Assembly (NCBI GenBank): GCA_946800325.1
Contig: OX326959.1
Location: forward strand, 34,109,027 to 34,173,026
From: Luzula sylvatica
Lineage: Eukaryota > Streptophyta > Magnoliopsida > Poales > Juncaceae
Length of the DNA stretch: 64,000 nt
Direction of reading: 5' to 3'
Below are positions 1 to 14,989 of this stretch, piece by piece. Positions within the stretch are counted from its first letter, which is position 1, and every line of letters starts with the position of its first letter. A model generated the notes under the pieces. It was not told where the DNA came from. It searched no databases and saw only the letters and a program-made list of their open reading frames with translations. Both the position numbers and the translations under genes were made by a program.

Positions 1-2187
1 TTGTGTTTCTGAAATTTGGTGAAAAGTTATGTACTAAAAGATACGATACAAATGATCTAAAAACATGTTATTTGAACTCCTCAAAGTGTTAAAATCTTAT
101 TTTGAATCGAAAAACAAACTTTCTTAGTGTTCGCGAAATTTGGTGAAAAGTTATGTACTAAAAGATACGATACAAATGATCTAAAAACACGTTATTTGAA
201 CTCCTCAAAGCGTTAAAATCTGGTTTTGAAATAGAAACACAAACTTTCTTAGTGTTTGTGAAATTTGGTGAAAAGTTATGTAGTAAAGGATACGATACAA
301 ATGATCTAAACACACGTTATTTGAACTCCTCAAAGCGTTAATATCTTGTTTTCAATCGAAAAACAATCTTTCTTAGTGTTTGTGAAATTCGGTGAAAAGT
401 TATGTAGTAAAAGATATGATACAAGTGATCTAAAAACACGTTATTTGAACTCCTCAAAGCATTGAAAGTTTGTTTTGAACCGAAAAATAAACTTTCTTAG
501 TGTTTGTGAAATTTGGTGAAAAGTTATGTAGTAAAAGATACGATACAAATGATCTAGAAACACGTTATTTGAACTCCTCAAAGCGTTAAAATCTTGTTTT
601 GAATCGAAAAACAAACTTTCTTAGTGTTTTTGAAATTTGGTGAAAAGTTATGTACTAAAAGATAGGATACAAATGATCTAAAACCATGTTATTTCAACTC
701 CTCAAAGCGTTAAAATCTTGTTTTGAATCGAAAAACAAAATTTCTTAGTGTTTGTGAAATTTGGTGAAAAGTTATGTAGTAAAAGATACGATAGAAATGA
801 TCTAAAAACACGTAATTTGAACTCCTCAAAGCGTTAAAATCTTGTTTTGAATCGAAAAAGGAACTTTCTTAGAGTTTGTGAAGTGAAAAGTTATGTAGTA
901 AAAGATACAATACAAATGATCTAAAAATACGTTATTTGAACTCCTCAAAGCGTTAAAATCTTGTTTTGAATCGAAAAACGAACTTTCTTAGTGTTTGTGA
1001 AATTTGGTGAAAAGTTATGTACTAAAAGATACGATACAAATGATCTAAAAACACGTTATTTGAACTCCTCAAAGCGTTAAAATCTGGTTTTGAAATCGAA
1101 AAACAAACTTTCTTAGTGTTTGTGAAATTTGGTGAAAAGTACGTAGTAAAAGATACGATACAAATGATCTAAAAACACGTTATTTGAACTCCTAAAACCG
1201 TTGAAAGTTTGTTTTGAATCGGAAAACAAACTTTCTTAGTGTTTGTGAAATTTGGTGAAAAGTTGTGTAGTAAAAGATACGATACAAATGATCTAGAAAC
1301 ACGTTATTTGAACTCCTCAAAGCGTTAAAATCTTGTTTTGAATCGAAAAACAAACTTTCTTAGTGTTTTTGAAATTTGGTAAAAAGTTATGTACTAAAAG
1401 ATACGATACAAATGATCTTAAACCATGTTATTTGAACTCCTCAAAGCGTTAAAATCTTGTTTTGAATCGAAAAACAAACTTTCTTAGTGTTTGTGAAATT
1501 TGGTGAAAAGTTATGTACTATAAGATACGATACGAATGATCTAAAAACATGTTATTTGAACTCCTCAAAGCGTTAAAATTTTGTTTTGAATCGAAAAACA
1601 AACTTTCATAGTGTTTGTTAAATTTGGTGAAAAGTTATGTACTAAAAGATACGATACAAATGATCTAAAAACATGTTATTTGAACTCCTCAAAGTGTTAA
1701 AATCTTGTTTTGAATCGAAAAACAAACTTTCTTAGTGTTTGCGAAATTTGGTAAAAAGTTATGTACTAAAAGATACGATACAAATGATCTAAAAACACGT
1801 TATTTGAACTCCTCAAAGCGTTAAAATCTGGTTTTGAAATAGAAACACAAACTTTCTTAGTGTTTGTGAAATTTGGTGAAAAGTTATGTAGTAAAAGATA
1901 CGATACAAATGATCTAAAAACACGTTATTTGAACTCCTCAAAGCGTTAAAATATTGTTCTGAATCGAAAAACAAACTTTCTTAGTGTTTGTGAAATTTGG
2001 TGAAAAGTTATGTAGTAAAAGATATGATAGAAATGATCTAAAAACACGTTATTTGAACTCCTGAAAGCTTTAATATCTTGTTTTGAATCGAAAAACAATC
2101 TTTCTTAGTGTTTGTGAAATTCGGTGAAAAGTTATGTAGTAAAAGATACGATACAAGTGATCTAAAAACACGTTATTTGAATTACTC

Positions 2188-2560
2188 AAAGCGTTACAAG
2201 ATTGCTATGAGATCGAAAAGAATTTTTTTTAGTGTTTGTACAATTTCGTGAAAAGTTACGTAGTAAAAGATTCGTTCCAAACCATCTCAAAAAGACGTTA
2301 TTTGGACTCCTCAGAGCGTTAAAAGATTGTTATGAATCGAAAATCAATCTTTCTTAGTGTTTGTAAAATTTTGTGAAAAATTATGTAGCAAAAGATACGA
2401 TGCAAATGATCTAAAAACACGTTATTTGAACTCCTCAAAGCGTAAAAAGATTGCTATTAATTGAAAAGAAAACTTTCTTACTGTTTGTACAATTTGGTGA
2501 AAAGTTATGTAGTAAAAGATACCATACAAATGATCTAAAAACACGTTATTTGAACTCCTA
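2188..2560. repeat. Island of diverged (type B-like) monomers, copy 1
   Basis: About three successive monomers start with GCGTTACAAGATTGCTATGA and include ATTCGTTCCAAACCATC. They resemble the type B monomers of the inverted edge domain rather than their neighbours. The same block recurs near 5138, 13820, 21826 and 28149. Confidence 0.75.
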
Positions 2561-3059
2561 AAAGCGTTGAAAGTTTGTTTTGAATCGAAAAACAATCTTT
2601 CTTAGTGTTTGTGAAATTTGGTGAAAAGTTATGTAGTAAAAGATACGATACAAATGATCTAGAAACACGATATTTGAACTCCTCAAAGCGATAAAATCTG
2701 GTTTTGAATCGAAAAACAAACTTTCTTAGTGTTTTTGAAATTTGGTGAAAAGTTATGTACTAAAAGATACGATACAAATGATCTAAAACCATGTTATTTG
2801 AACTCCCCGAAGCGTTAAAATCTTGTTTTGAATCTAAAAACAAACTTTCTTAATGTTTGTGAAATTTGGTGAAAAGTTATGTACTATAAGATACGATACA
2901 AATGATCTAAAAACATGTTATTTGAACTCCTCAAAGCGTTAAAATCTTGTTTTGAATCGAAAAACAAACTTTCTTATTGTTTGTGAAATTTGGTGAAAAG
3001 TTATGTACTAAAAGATACGATACAAATGATCTAAAAACATGTTATTTGAACTCCTCGAA

Positions 3060-6000
3060 GTGTTAAAATCTTGTTTTGAATCTAAAAACAAACTTTCTTA
3101 ATGTATGTGAAATTTGGTGAAAAGTTATGTACTATAAGATACGATACAAATGATCTAAAAACATGTTATTTGAACTCCTCAAAGCGTTAAAATCTTGTTT
3201 TGAAACGAAAAACAAACTTTCTTAGTGTTTGTGAAATTTGGTGAAAAGTTATGTACTAAAAGATACGATACAAATGATCTAAAAACATGTTATTTGAACT
3301 CCTCGAAGTGTTAAAATCTTGTTTTGAATCGAAAAACAAACTTTCTTAGTGTTTGCGAAATTTGGTGAAAAGTTATGTACTAAAAGATACGATACAAAGC
3401 GTTAAAATCTGGTTTTGAAATAGAAACACAAACTTTCTTAGTGGTTGTGAAATTTGGTGAAAAGTTATGTAGTAAAAGATACGATACAAATGATCTAAAA
3501 ACACGTTATTTGAACTCCTCAAAGCGTTAATATCTTGTTTTGAATCGAAAAACAATCTTTCTTAGTGTTTGTGAAATTCGGTGAAAAGTTATGTAGTAAA
3601 AGATATGATACAAGTGATCTAAAAACACGTTATTTGAACTCCTCCAAGCGTTGAAAGTTTGTTTTGAATCGAAAAATAAACTTTCTTAGTGTTTGTGAAA
3701 TTTGGTGAAAAGTTATGTAGTAAAAGATACGATACAAATGATCTAGAAACACGTTATTTGAACTCCTCAAAGCGTTAAAATCTTGTTTTGAATCGAAAAA
3801 CAAACTTTCTTAGTGTTTGTGAAATTTGGTGAAAAGTTATGTACTAAAAGATACGATACAAATGATCTAAAAACATGTTATTTGAACTCCTCAAAGTGTT
3901 AAAATCTTGTTTTGAATCGAAAAACAAAATTTCTTAGTGTTTGCGAAATTTGGTGAAAAGTTATGTAGTAAAAGATACGATACAAATGATCTAGAAACAC
4001 GTTATTTGAACTCCTCAAAGCGTTAAAATCTGGTTTTGAAATAGAGACACAAACTTTCTTAGTGTTTGTGAAATTTGGTGAAAAGTTATGTACTAAAAGA
4101 TACGATACAAATGATCTAAAAACATGTTATTTGAACTCCTCAAAGCGTTAAAATCTTGTTTTGATTCGAAAAACAAACTTTCTTAGTGTTTCTGAAATTT
4201 GGTGAAAAGTTATGTACTAAAAGATACGATACAAATGATCTAAAAACATGTTATTTGAACTCCTCAAAGTGTTAAAATCTTGTTTAGAATCGAAAAACAA
4301 ACTTTCTTAGTGTTTGCGAAATTTGGTGAAAAGTTATGAACTAAAATATACGATACAAATGATCTAAAACCATGTTATTTGAACTCCTCAAAGCGTTAAA
4401 ATCTTGTTTCGAATCGAAAAACAAACTTTCTTAATGTTTGTGAAATTTGGTGAAAAGTTATGTACTATAAGATACGATACAAATGATCTAAAAACATGTT
4501 ATTTGAACTCCTCAAAGCGTTAAAATCTTGTTTTGAATCGAAAAACAAACTTTCTTAGTGTTTGTGAAATTTGGTGAAAAGTTATGTACTAAAAGATACG
4601 ATACAAATGATCTAAAAACATGTTATTTGAACTCCTCAAAGTGTTAAAATCTTGTTTTGAATCGAAAAACAAACTTTCTTAGTGTTTGCGAAATTTGGTG
4701 AAAAGTTATGTACTAAAAGATACGATACAAATGATCTAAAAACACGTTATTTGAACTCCTCAAAGCGTTAAAATTTGGTTTTGAAATAGAAACACAAACT
4801 TTCTTAGTGTTTGTGAAATTTGGTGAAAAGTTATGTAGTAAAAGATACGATACAAATGATCTAAAAACACGTTATTTGGACTCCTCAAAGCGTTAAAATA
4901 TTGTTCTGAATCGAAAAACAAACTTTCTTAGTGTTTGTGAAATTTGGTGAAAAGTTATGTAGTAAAAGATACGATAGAAATGATCTAAAAACTCGTTATT
5001 TGAACTCCTGAAAGCTTTAATATCTTGTTTTGAATCGAAAAACAATCTTTCTTAGTGTTTGTGAAATTCGGTGAAAAGTTATGTAGTAAAAGATACGATA
5101 CAATTGATCTAAAAACACGTTATTTGAATTACTCAAAGCGTTACAAGATTGCTATGAGATCGAAAAGAATTTTTTTTAGTGTTTGTACAATTTCGTGAAA
5201 AGTTACGTAGTAAAAGATTCGTTCCAAACCATCTCAAAAAGACGTTATTTGGACTCCTCAGAGCGTTAAAAGATTGTTATGAATCGAAAATCAATCTTTC
5301 TTAGTGTTTGTAAAATTTTGTGAAAAATTATGCAGTAAAAGATACGATGCAAATGATCTAAAAACACGTTATTTGAACTCCTCAAAGCGTAAAAAGATTG
5401 CTATTAATTGAAAAGAAAACTTTCTTAGTGTTTGTACAATTTGGAGAAAAGTTATGTAGTAAAAGATACCATACAAATGATCTAAAAACACGTTATTTGA
5501 ACTCCTAAAAGCGTTGAAAGTTTGTTTTGAATCGAAAAACAATCTTTCTTTGTGTTTGTGAAATTTGGTGAAAAGTTATGTAGTAACAGATACGATACAA
5601 ATGATCTAGAAACACGTTATTTGAACTCCTCAAAGCGATAAAATCTTGGTTTGAATCGAAAAACAAACTTTCTTAGTGTTTTTGAAATTTGGTGAAAAGT
5701 TATGTACTAAAAGATACGATACAAATGATCTAAAACCATGTTATTTGAACTCCTCAAAGCGTTAAAATCTTGTTTTGAATCTAAAAACAAACTTTCTTAA
5801 TGTTTGTGAAATTTGGTGAAAAGTTAAGTACTAAAAGATACGATACAAATGATCTAAAACCATGTTATTTTAACTCCTCGAAGCGTTAAAATCTTGTTTT
5901 GAATCTAAAAACAAACTTTCTTAATGTTTGTGAAATTTGGTGAAAAGTTATGTACTATAAGATACGATACTAATGATCTAAAAACATGTTATTTGAACTC

Positions 6001-9000
6001 CTCAAAGCGTTAAAATCTTGTTTTGAATCGAAAAACAAACTTTCTTATTGTTTGTGAAATTTGGTGAAAAGTTATGTACTAAAAGATACGATACAAATGA
6101 TCTAAAAACATGTTATTTGAACTCCTCGAAGTGTTAAAATCTTGTTTTGAATCGAAAAACAAACTTTCTTAGTGTTTGCGAAATTTGGTGAAAAGTTATG
6201 TACTAAAAGATACGATACAAAGCGTTAAAATCTGGTTTTGAAATAGAAACACAAACTTTCTTAGTGGTTGTGAAATTTGGTGAAAAGTTATGTAGTAAAA
6301 GATACGATACAAATGATCTAAAAACACGTTATTTGAACTCCTCAAAGCGTTAATATCTTGTTTTGAATCGAAAAACAATCTTTCTTAGTGTTTGTGAAAT
6401 TCGGTGAAAAGTTATGTAGTAAAAGATATGATACAAGTGATCTAAAAACACGTTATTTGAACTCCTCAAAGCGTTGAAAGTTTGTTTTGAATCGAAAAAT
6501 AAACTTTCTTAGTGTTTGTGAAATTTGGTGAAAAGTTATGTAGTAAAAGATACGATACAAATGATCTAGAAACACGTTATTTGAACTCCTCAAAGCGTTA
6601 AAATCTTGTTTTGAATCGAAAAACAAACTTTCTTAGTGTTTGTGAAATTTGGTGAAAAGTTATGTACTAAAAGATACGATACAAATGATCTAAAAACATG
6701 TTATTTGAACTCCTCAAAGTGTTAAAATCTTGTTTTGAATCAAAAAACAAAATTTCTTAGTGTTTGCGAAATTTGGTGAAAAGTTATGTAGTAAAAGATA
6801 CGATACAAATGATCTAGAAACACGTTATTTGAACTCCTCAAAGCGTTAAAATCTGGTTTTGAAATAGAGACACAAACTTTCTTAGTGTTTGTGAAATTTG
6901 GTGAAAAGTTATGTACTAAAAGATACGATACAAATGATCTAAAAACATGTTATTTGAACTCCTCAAAGCGTTAAAATCTTGTTTTGATTCGAAAAACAAA
7001 CTTTCTTAGTGTTTCTGAAATTTGGTGAAAAGTTATGTACTAAAAGATACGATACAAATGATCTAAAAACATGTTATTTGAACTCCTCAAAGTGTTAAAA
7101 TCTTGTTTAGAATCGAAAAACAAACTTTCTTAGTGTTTGCGAAATTTGGTGAAAAGTTATGAACTAAAATATACGATACAAATGATCTAAAACCATGTTA
7201 TTTGAACTCCTCAAAGCGTTAAAATCTTGTTTCGAATCGAAAAACAAACTTTCTTAATGTTTGTGAAATTTGGTGAAAAGTTATGTACTATAAGATACGA
7301 TACAAATGATCTAAAAACATGTTATTTGAACTCCTCAAAGCGTTAAAATCTTGTTTTGAATCGAAAAACAAACTTTCTTAGTGTTTGTGAAATTTGGTGA
7401 AAAGTTATGTACTAAAAGATATGATACAAATGATCTAAAAACATGTTATTTGAACTCCTCGAAGTGTTAAAATCTTGTTTTGATTCGAAAAACAAACTTT
7501 CTTAATGTTTGTGAAATTTGGTGAAAAGTTATGTACTATAAGATACGATACAAATTATCTAAAAACATGTTATTTGAACTCCTCAAAGCGTTAAAATCTT
7601 GTTTTGAATCGAAAAACAAACTTTCTTAGTGTTTGTGAAATTTGGTGAAAAGTTATGTACTAAAAGATACGATACAAATGATCTAAAAACACGTTATTTG
7701 AACTCCTCAAAGCGTTAAAAATCTGGTTTTGAAATAGAAACACAAACTTTCTTAGTGTTTGTGAAATTTGGTGAAAAGTTATGTAGTAAAAGATACGATA
7801 CAAATGATCTAGAAACACGTTATTTGAACTCCTCAAAGCGTAATCTTGTTTTGAATCGAAAAACAATCTTTCTTAGTGTTTGTGAAATTCGGTGGAAAGT
7901 TATGTAGTAAAAGATATGATACAAGTGATCTAAAAACACGTTATTTGAACTCCTCAAAGCGTTGAAAGTGTGTTTTGAATCGAAAAATAAACTTTCTTAG
8001 TGTTTGTGAAATTTGGTGAAAAGTTATGTAGTAAAAGATACGATACAAATGATCTAGAAACACGTTATTTGAACTCCTCAAAGCGTTAAAATCTTGTTTT
8101 GAATCGAAAAACAAACTTTCTTAGTGTTTGTGAAATTTGGTGAAAAGTTATGTACTAAAAGATACGATACAAATGATCTAAAAACATGTTATTTGAACTC
8201 CTCAAAGTGTTAAAATCTTGTTTTGAATCGAAAAACAAAATTTCTTAGTGTTTGCGAAATTTGGTGAAAAGTTATGTAGTAAAAGATACGATACAAATGA
8301 TCTAGAAACACGTTATTTGAACTCCTCAAAGCGTTAAAATCTGGTTTTGAAATAGAGACACAAACTTTCTTAGTGTTTGTGAAATTTGGTGAAAAGTTAT
8401 GTAGTAAAAGATATGATACAAGTGATCTAAAAACACGTTATTTGAACTCCTCAAAGCGTTGAAAGTTTGTTTTGAATCGAAAAATAAACTTTCTTTGTGT
8501 TCGTGAAATTTGGTGAAAAGTTATGTAGTAAAAGATACGATACAAATGATCTAGAAACACGTTATTTGAACTCCTCAAAGCGTTAAAATCTTGTTTTGAA
8601 TCGAAAAACAAACTTTCTTAGTGTTTTTGAAATTTGGTGAAAAGTTATGTACTAAAAGATACGATACAAATGATCTAAAAACATATTATTTGAACTCCTC
8701 AAAGTGTTAAAATCTTGTTTTGAATCGAAAAACAAACTTTCTTAATGTTTGTGAAATTTGGTGAAAAGTTATGTACTATAAGATACGATACTAATGATCT
8801 AAAAACATGTTATTTGAACTCCTCAAAGCGTTAAAATCTTGTTTTGAATCGAAAAACAAACTTTCTTATTGTTTGTGAAATTTGGTGAAAAGTTATGTAC
8901 TAAAAGATACGATACAAATGATCTAAAAACATGTTATTTGAACTCCTCGAAGTGTTAAAATCTTGTTTTGAATCGAAAAACAAACTTTCTTAGTGTTTGC

Positions 9001-11550
9001 GAAATTTGGTGAAAAGTTATGTACTAAAAGATACGATACAAAGCGTTAAAATCTGGTTTTGAAATAGAAACACAAACTTTCTTAGTGGTTGTGAAATTTG
9101 GTGAAAAGTTATGTAGTAAAAGATACGATACAAATGATCTAAAAACACGTTATTTGAACTCCTCAAAGCGTTAATATCTTGTTTTGAATCGAAAAACAAT
9201 CTTTCTTAGTGTTTGTGAAATTCGGTGAAAAGTTATGTAGTAAAAGATATGATACAAGTGATCTAAAAACACGTTATTTGAACTCCTCAAAGCGTTGAAA
9301 GTTTGTTTTGAATCGAAAAATAAACTTTCTTAGTGTTTGTGAAATTTGGTGAAAAGTTATGTAGTAAAAGATACGATACAAATGATCTAGAAACACGTTA
9401 TTTGAACTCCTCAAAGCGTTAAAATCTTGTTTTGAATCGAAAAACAAACTTTCTTAGTGTTTGTGAAATTTGGTGAAAAGTTATGTACTAAAAGATACGA
9501 TACAAATGATCTAAAAACATGTTATTTGAACTCCTCAAAGTGTTAAAATCTTGTTTTGAATCAAAAAACAAAATTTCTTAGTGTTTGCGAAATTTGGTGA
9601 AAAGTTATGTAGTAAAAGATACGATACAAATGATCTAGAAACACGTTATTTGAACTCCTCAAAGCGTTAAAATCTGGTTTTGAAATAGAGACACAAACTT
9701 TCTTAGTGTTTGTGAAATTTGGTGAAAAGTTATGTACTAAAAGATACGATACAAATGATCTAAAAACATGTTATTTGAACTCCTCAAAGCGTTAAAATCT
9801 TGTTTTGATTCGAAAAACAAACTTTCTTAGTGTTTCTGAAATTTGGTGAAAAGTTATGTACTAAAAGATACGATACAAATGATCTAAAAACATGTTATTT
9901 GAACTCCTCAAAGTGTTAAAATCTTGTTTAGAATCGAAAAACAAACTTTCTTAGTGTTTGCGAAATTTGGTGAAAAGTTATGAACTAAAATATACGATAC
10001 AAATGATCTAAAACCATGTTATTTGAACTCCTCAAAGCGTTAAAATCTTGTTTCGAATCGAAAAACAAACTTTCTTAATGTTTGTGAAATTTGGTGAAAA
10101 GTTATGTACTATAAGATACGATACAAATGATCTAAAAACATGTTATTTGAACTCCTCAAAGCGTTAAAATCTTGTTTTGAATCGAAAAACAAACTTTCTT
10201 AGTGTTTGTGAAATTTGGTGAAAAGTTATGTACTAAAAGATATGATACAAATGATCTAAAAACATGTTATTTGAACTCCTCGAAGTGTTAAAATCTTGTT
10301 TTGATTCGAAAAACAAACTTTCTTAATGTTTGTGAAATTTGGTGAAAAGTTATGTACTATAAGATACGATACAAATTATCTAAAAACATGTTATTTGAAC
10401 TCCTCAAAGCGTTAAAATCTTGTTTTGAATCGAAAAACAAACTTTCTTAGTGTTTGTGAAATTTGGTGAAAAGTTATGTACTAAAAGATACGATACAAAT
10501 GATCTAAAAACACGTTATTTGAACTCCTCAAAGCGTTAAAAATCTGGTTTTGAAATAGAAACACAAACTTTCTTAGTGTTTGTGAAATTTGGTGAAAAGT
10601 TATGTAGTAAAAGATACGATACAAATGATCTAGAAACACGTTATTTGAACTCCTCAAAGCGTAATCTTGTTTTGAATCGAAAAACAATCTTTCTTAGTGT
10701 TTGTGAAATTCGGTGGAAAGTTATGTAGTAAAAGATATGATACAAGTGATCTAAAAACACGTTATTTGAACTCCTCAAAGCGTTGAAAGTGTGTTTTGAA
10801 TCGAAAAATAAACTTTCTTAGTGTTTGTGAAATTTGGTGAAAAGTTATGTAGTAAAAGATACGATACAAATGATCTAGAAACACGTTATTTGAACTCCTC
10901 AAAGCGTTAAAATCTTGTTTTGAATCGAAAAACAAACTTTCTTAGTGTTTGTGAAATTTGGTGAAAAGTTATGTACTAAAAGATACGATACAAATGATCT
11001 AAAAACATGTTATTTGAACTCCTCAAAGTGTTAAAATCTTGTTTTGAATCGAAAAACAAAATTTCTTAGTGTTTGCGAAATTTGGTGAAAAGTTATGTAG
11101 TAAAAGATACGATACAAATGATCTAGAAACACGTTATTTGAACTCCTCAAAGCGTTAAAATCTGGTTTTGAAATAGAGACACAAACTTTCTTAGTGTTTG
11201 TGAAATTTGGTGAAAAGTTATGTAGTAAAAGATATGATACAAGTGATCTAAAAACACGTTATTTGAACTCCTCAAAGCGTTGAAAGTTTGTTTTGAATCG
11301 AAAAATAAACTTTCTTTGTGTTCGTGAAATTTGGTGAAAAGTTATGTAGTAAAAGATACGATACAAATGATCTAGAAACACGTTATTTGAACTCCTCAAA
11401 GCGTTAAAATCTTGTTTTGAATCGAAAAACAAACTTTCTTAGTGTTTTTGAAATTTGGTGAAAAGTTATGTACTAAAAGATACGATACAAATGATCTAAA
11501 AACATATTATTTGAACTCCTCAAAGTGTTAAAATCTTGTTTTGAATCGAA
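3060..11550. repeat. Higher-order repeat, ~2.82 kb (23 monomers)
   Basis: A monomer with a 33 bp internal deletion (GATACGATACAAAGCGTT) recurs at about 3396, 6219 and 9040, spacings 2823 and 2821 bp. That equals 23 monomers less the deletion. A second marker, a monomer reading AAAGCGTAATC with three bases lost, recurs at about 7838 and 10659, spacing 2821. Copies 2 and 3 look nearly identical along their length. Copy 1 matches for its first 1.2 kb, then carries a different set of monomers including a diverged trimer. This is recent segmental amplification, as expected from unequal exchange. Confidence 0.85.
5135..5510. repeat. Island of diverged monomers, copy 2
   Basis: Same ordered block as at 2188, starting GCGTTACAAGATTGC at 5138. 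It lies 2947 bp after copy 1, about 24 monomers less the 33 bp deletion. Confidence 0.72.
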
Positions 11551-13816
11551 AAACAAACTTTCTTAGTGTTTGCGAAATTTGGTGAAAAGTTATGTACTAA
11601 AAGATACGATAGAAATGATCTAAAAACATGTTATTTGAACTCCTCAAAGTGTTAAAATCTTGTTTTGAATCGAAAAACAAAATTTCTTAGTGTTTGCGAA
11701 ATTTGGTGAAAAGTTATGTACTAAAAGATACGATACAAATGTTCTAAAACCACGTTATTTGAACTCCTCAAAGCGTTAAAATCTGGTTTTGAAATAGAGA
11801 CACAAACTTTCTTAGTGTTTGTGAAATTTGGTGAAAAGTTATGTACTAAAAGATACGATACAAATGATCTAAAAACATGTTATTTGAACTCCTCAAAGCG
11901 TTAAAATCTTGTTTTGATTCGAAAAACAAACTTTCTTAGTGTTTCTGAAATTTGGTGAAAAGTTATGTACTAAAAGATACGATACAAATGATCTAAAAAC
12001 ATGTTATTTGAACTCCTCAAAGTGTTAAAATCTTGTTTTGAATCGAAAAACAAAATTTCTTAGTGTTTTTGAAATTTGGTGAAAAGTTATGTACTAAAAG
12101 ATACGATACAAATGATCTAAAACCATGTTTTTTGAACTCCTCAAAGCGTTAAAATCTTGTTTTGAATCGAAAAACAAACTTTCTTAGTGTTTGTGAAATT
12201 TGGTGAAAAGTTATGTACTAAAAGATACGATACAAATGATCTAAAAACACGTTATTTGAACTCCTCAAAGCGTTAAAATCTGGTTTTGAAATAGAAACAC
12301 AAACTTTCTTAGTGTTTGTGAAATTTGGTGAAAAGTTATGTAGTAAAAGATACGATACAAATGATCTAAAAACACGTTATTTGAACTCCTCAAAGCGTTA
12401 AAATCTTGTTTTGAATCGAAAAAGAAACTTTCTTAGAGTTTGTGAAATTTGGTGAAAAGTTATGTAGTAAAAGATACAATACAAATGATCTAAAAACACG
12501 TTATTTGAACTCCTCAAAGCGTTAAAATCTTGTTTTGAATCGAAAAACAAACTTTCTTAGTGTTTGTGAAATTTGGTGAAAAGTTATGTACTAAAAGATA
12601 CGATACAAATGATCTAAAAACACGTTATTTGAACTCCTCAAAGCGTTAAAATCTGGTTTTGAAATCGAAAAACAAACTTTCTTAGTGTTTGTGAAATTTG
12701 GTGAAAAGTACGTAGTAAAAGATACGATACAAATGATCTAAAACCATGTTATTTGAACTCCTCAAAGCGTTAAAATCTTGTTTCGAATCGAAAAACAAAC
12801 TTTCTTAATGTTTGTGAAATTTGGTGAAAAGTTATGTACTAAAAGATACGATACAAATGATCTAAAACCATGTTATTTGAACTCCTCAAAGCGTTAAAAT
12901 CTTGTTTTGAACTCCTCAAAGCGTTAAAATCTTGTTTTGAATCGAAAAACAAACTTTCTTAGTGTTTGTGAAATTTGGTGAAAAGTTATGTACTAAAAGA
13001 TACGATACAAATGATCTAAAAACATGTTATTTGAACTCCTCAAAGTGTTAAAATCTTGTTTTGAATCGAAAAACAAACTTTCTTAGTGTTTTTGAAATTT
13101 GGTGAAAAGTTATGTACTAAAAGATACGATACAAATGATCTAAAACCATGTTATTTGAACTCCTCAAAGCGTTAAAATCTTGTTTTGAACTCCTCAAAGC
13201 GTTAAAATCTTGTTTTGAATCGAAAAACAAACTTTCTTAGTGTTTGTGAAATTTGGTGAAAAGTTATGTACTAAAAGATACGATACAAATGATCTAAAAA
13301 CACGTTATTTGAACTCCTCAAAGCGTTAAAATCTGGTTTTGAAATAGAAACACAAACTTTCTTAGTGTTTGTGAAATTTGGTGAAAAGTTATGTAGTAAA
13401 AGATACGATACAAATGATCTAAAAACACATTATTTGAACTCCTCAAAGCGTTAATATCTTGTTTTGAATCGAAAAACAATCTTTCTTAGTGTTTGTGAAA
13501 TTCGGTGAAAAGTTATGTAGTAAAAGATATGATACAAGTGATCTAAAAACACGTTATTTGAACTCCTCAAAGGGTTGAAAGTTTGTTTTGAATCGAAAAA
13601 TAAACTTTCTTTGTGTTTGTGAAATTTGGTGACAAGTCATGTAGTAAAAGATACGATAGAAATGATCTAAAAACACGTTATTTGAACTCCTGAAAGCTTT
13701 AATATCTTGTTTTGAATCGAAAAACAATCTTTCTTAGTGTTTGTGAAATTCGGTGAAAAGTTATGTAGTAAAAGATACGATACAAGTGATCTAAAAACAC
13801 GTTATTTGAATTACTC

Positions 13817-14195
13817 AAAGCGTTACAAGATTGCTATGAGATCGAAAAGAATTTTTTTTAGTGTTTGTACAATTTCGTGAAAAGATACGTAGTAAAAGAT
13901 TCGGTCCAACCCATCTCAAAAAGACGTTATTTGGACTCCTCAGAGCGTTAAAAGATTGTTATGAATCGAAAATCAATCTTTCCTAGTGTTTGTAAAATTT
14001 TGTGAAAAATTATGTAGTAAAAGATACGATGCAAATGATCTAAAAACACGTTATTTGAAATCCTCAAAGCGTAAAAAGATTGCTATTAATTGAAAAGAAA
14101 ACTTTCTTAGTGTTTGAACAATTTGGTGAAAAGTTATGTAGTAAAAGATACCATACAAATGATCTAAAAACACGTTATTTGAACTCCTAAAAGCG
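13817..14195. repeat. Island of diverged monomers, copy 3
   Basis: Same block, starting at 13820. It has small private changes (AAAAGATACG for AAAAGTTACG, TTCGGTCCAACCC for TTCGTTCCAAACC). Confidence 0.72.
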
Positions 14196-14989
14196 TTGAA
14201 AGTTTGTTTTGAATCGAAAAACAAACTTTCTTAGTGTTTGTGAAATTTGGTGAAAAGTTATGTAGTAAAAGATACGATACAAATGATCTAGAAACACGTT
14301 ATTTGAACTCTTCAAAGCGTTAAAATCTTGTTTTGAATCGAAAAACAAACTTTCTTAGTGTTTTTGAAATTTGGTGAAAAGTTATGTACTAAAAGATACG
14401 ATACAAATGATCTAAAACCATGTTATTTGAACTCCTCAAAGCGTTAAAATCTTGTTTTGAATCGAAAAAACAAACTTTCTTAGTGTTTGTGAAATTTGGT
14501 GAAAAGTCATGTACTATAAGATACGATACAAATGATCTAAAAACATGTTATTTGAACTCCTCAAAGCGTTGAAATCTTGTTTTGAATCGAAAAACAAACT
14601 TTCTTAGTGTTTCTGAAATTTGGTGAAAAGTTATGTACTAAAAGATACGATACAAATGATCTAAAAACATGTTATTTGAACTCCTCGAAGTGTTAAAATC
14701 TTGTTTTGAATCGAAAAACAAACTTTCTTTGTGTTTGCGAAATTTGGTGAAAAGTTATGTACTAAAAGATACGATACAAATGATCTAAAAACACGTTATT
14801 TGAACTCCTCAAAGCGTTAAAATCTGGTTTTGAAATAGAACACAAACTTTCTTAGTGGTTGTGAAATTTGGTGAAAAGTTATGTAGTAAAAGATACGATA
14901 CAAATGATCTAAAAACACGTTATTTGAACTCCTCAAAGCGTTAATATCTTGTTTTGAATCGAAAAACAATCTTTCTTAGTGTTTGTGAA

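Noticed and set aside
2250..2300. CENP-B-box-like TTCGTTCCAAACC in type B monomers
   Set aside because: Only partial agreement with the mammalian box, and plants are not known to use it. Treated as coincidence.
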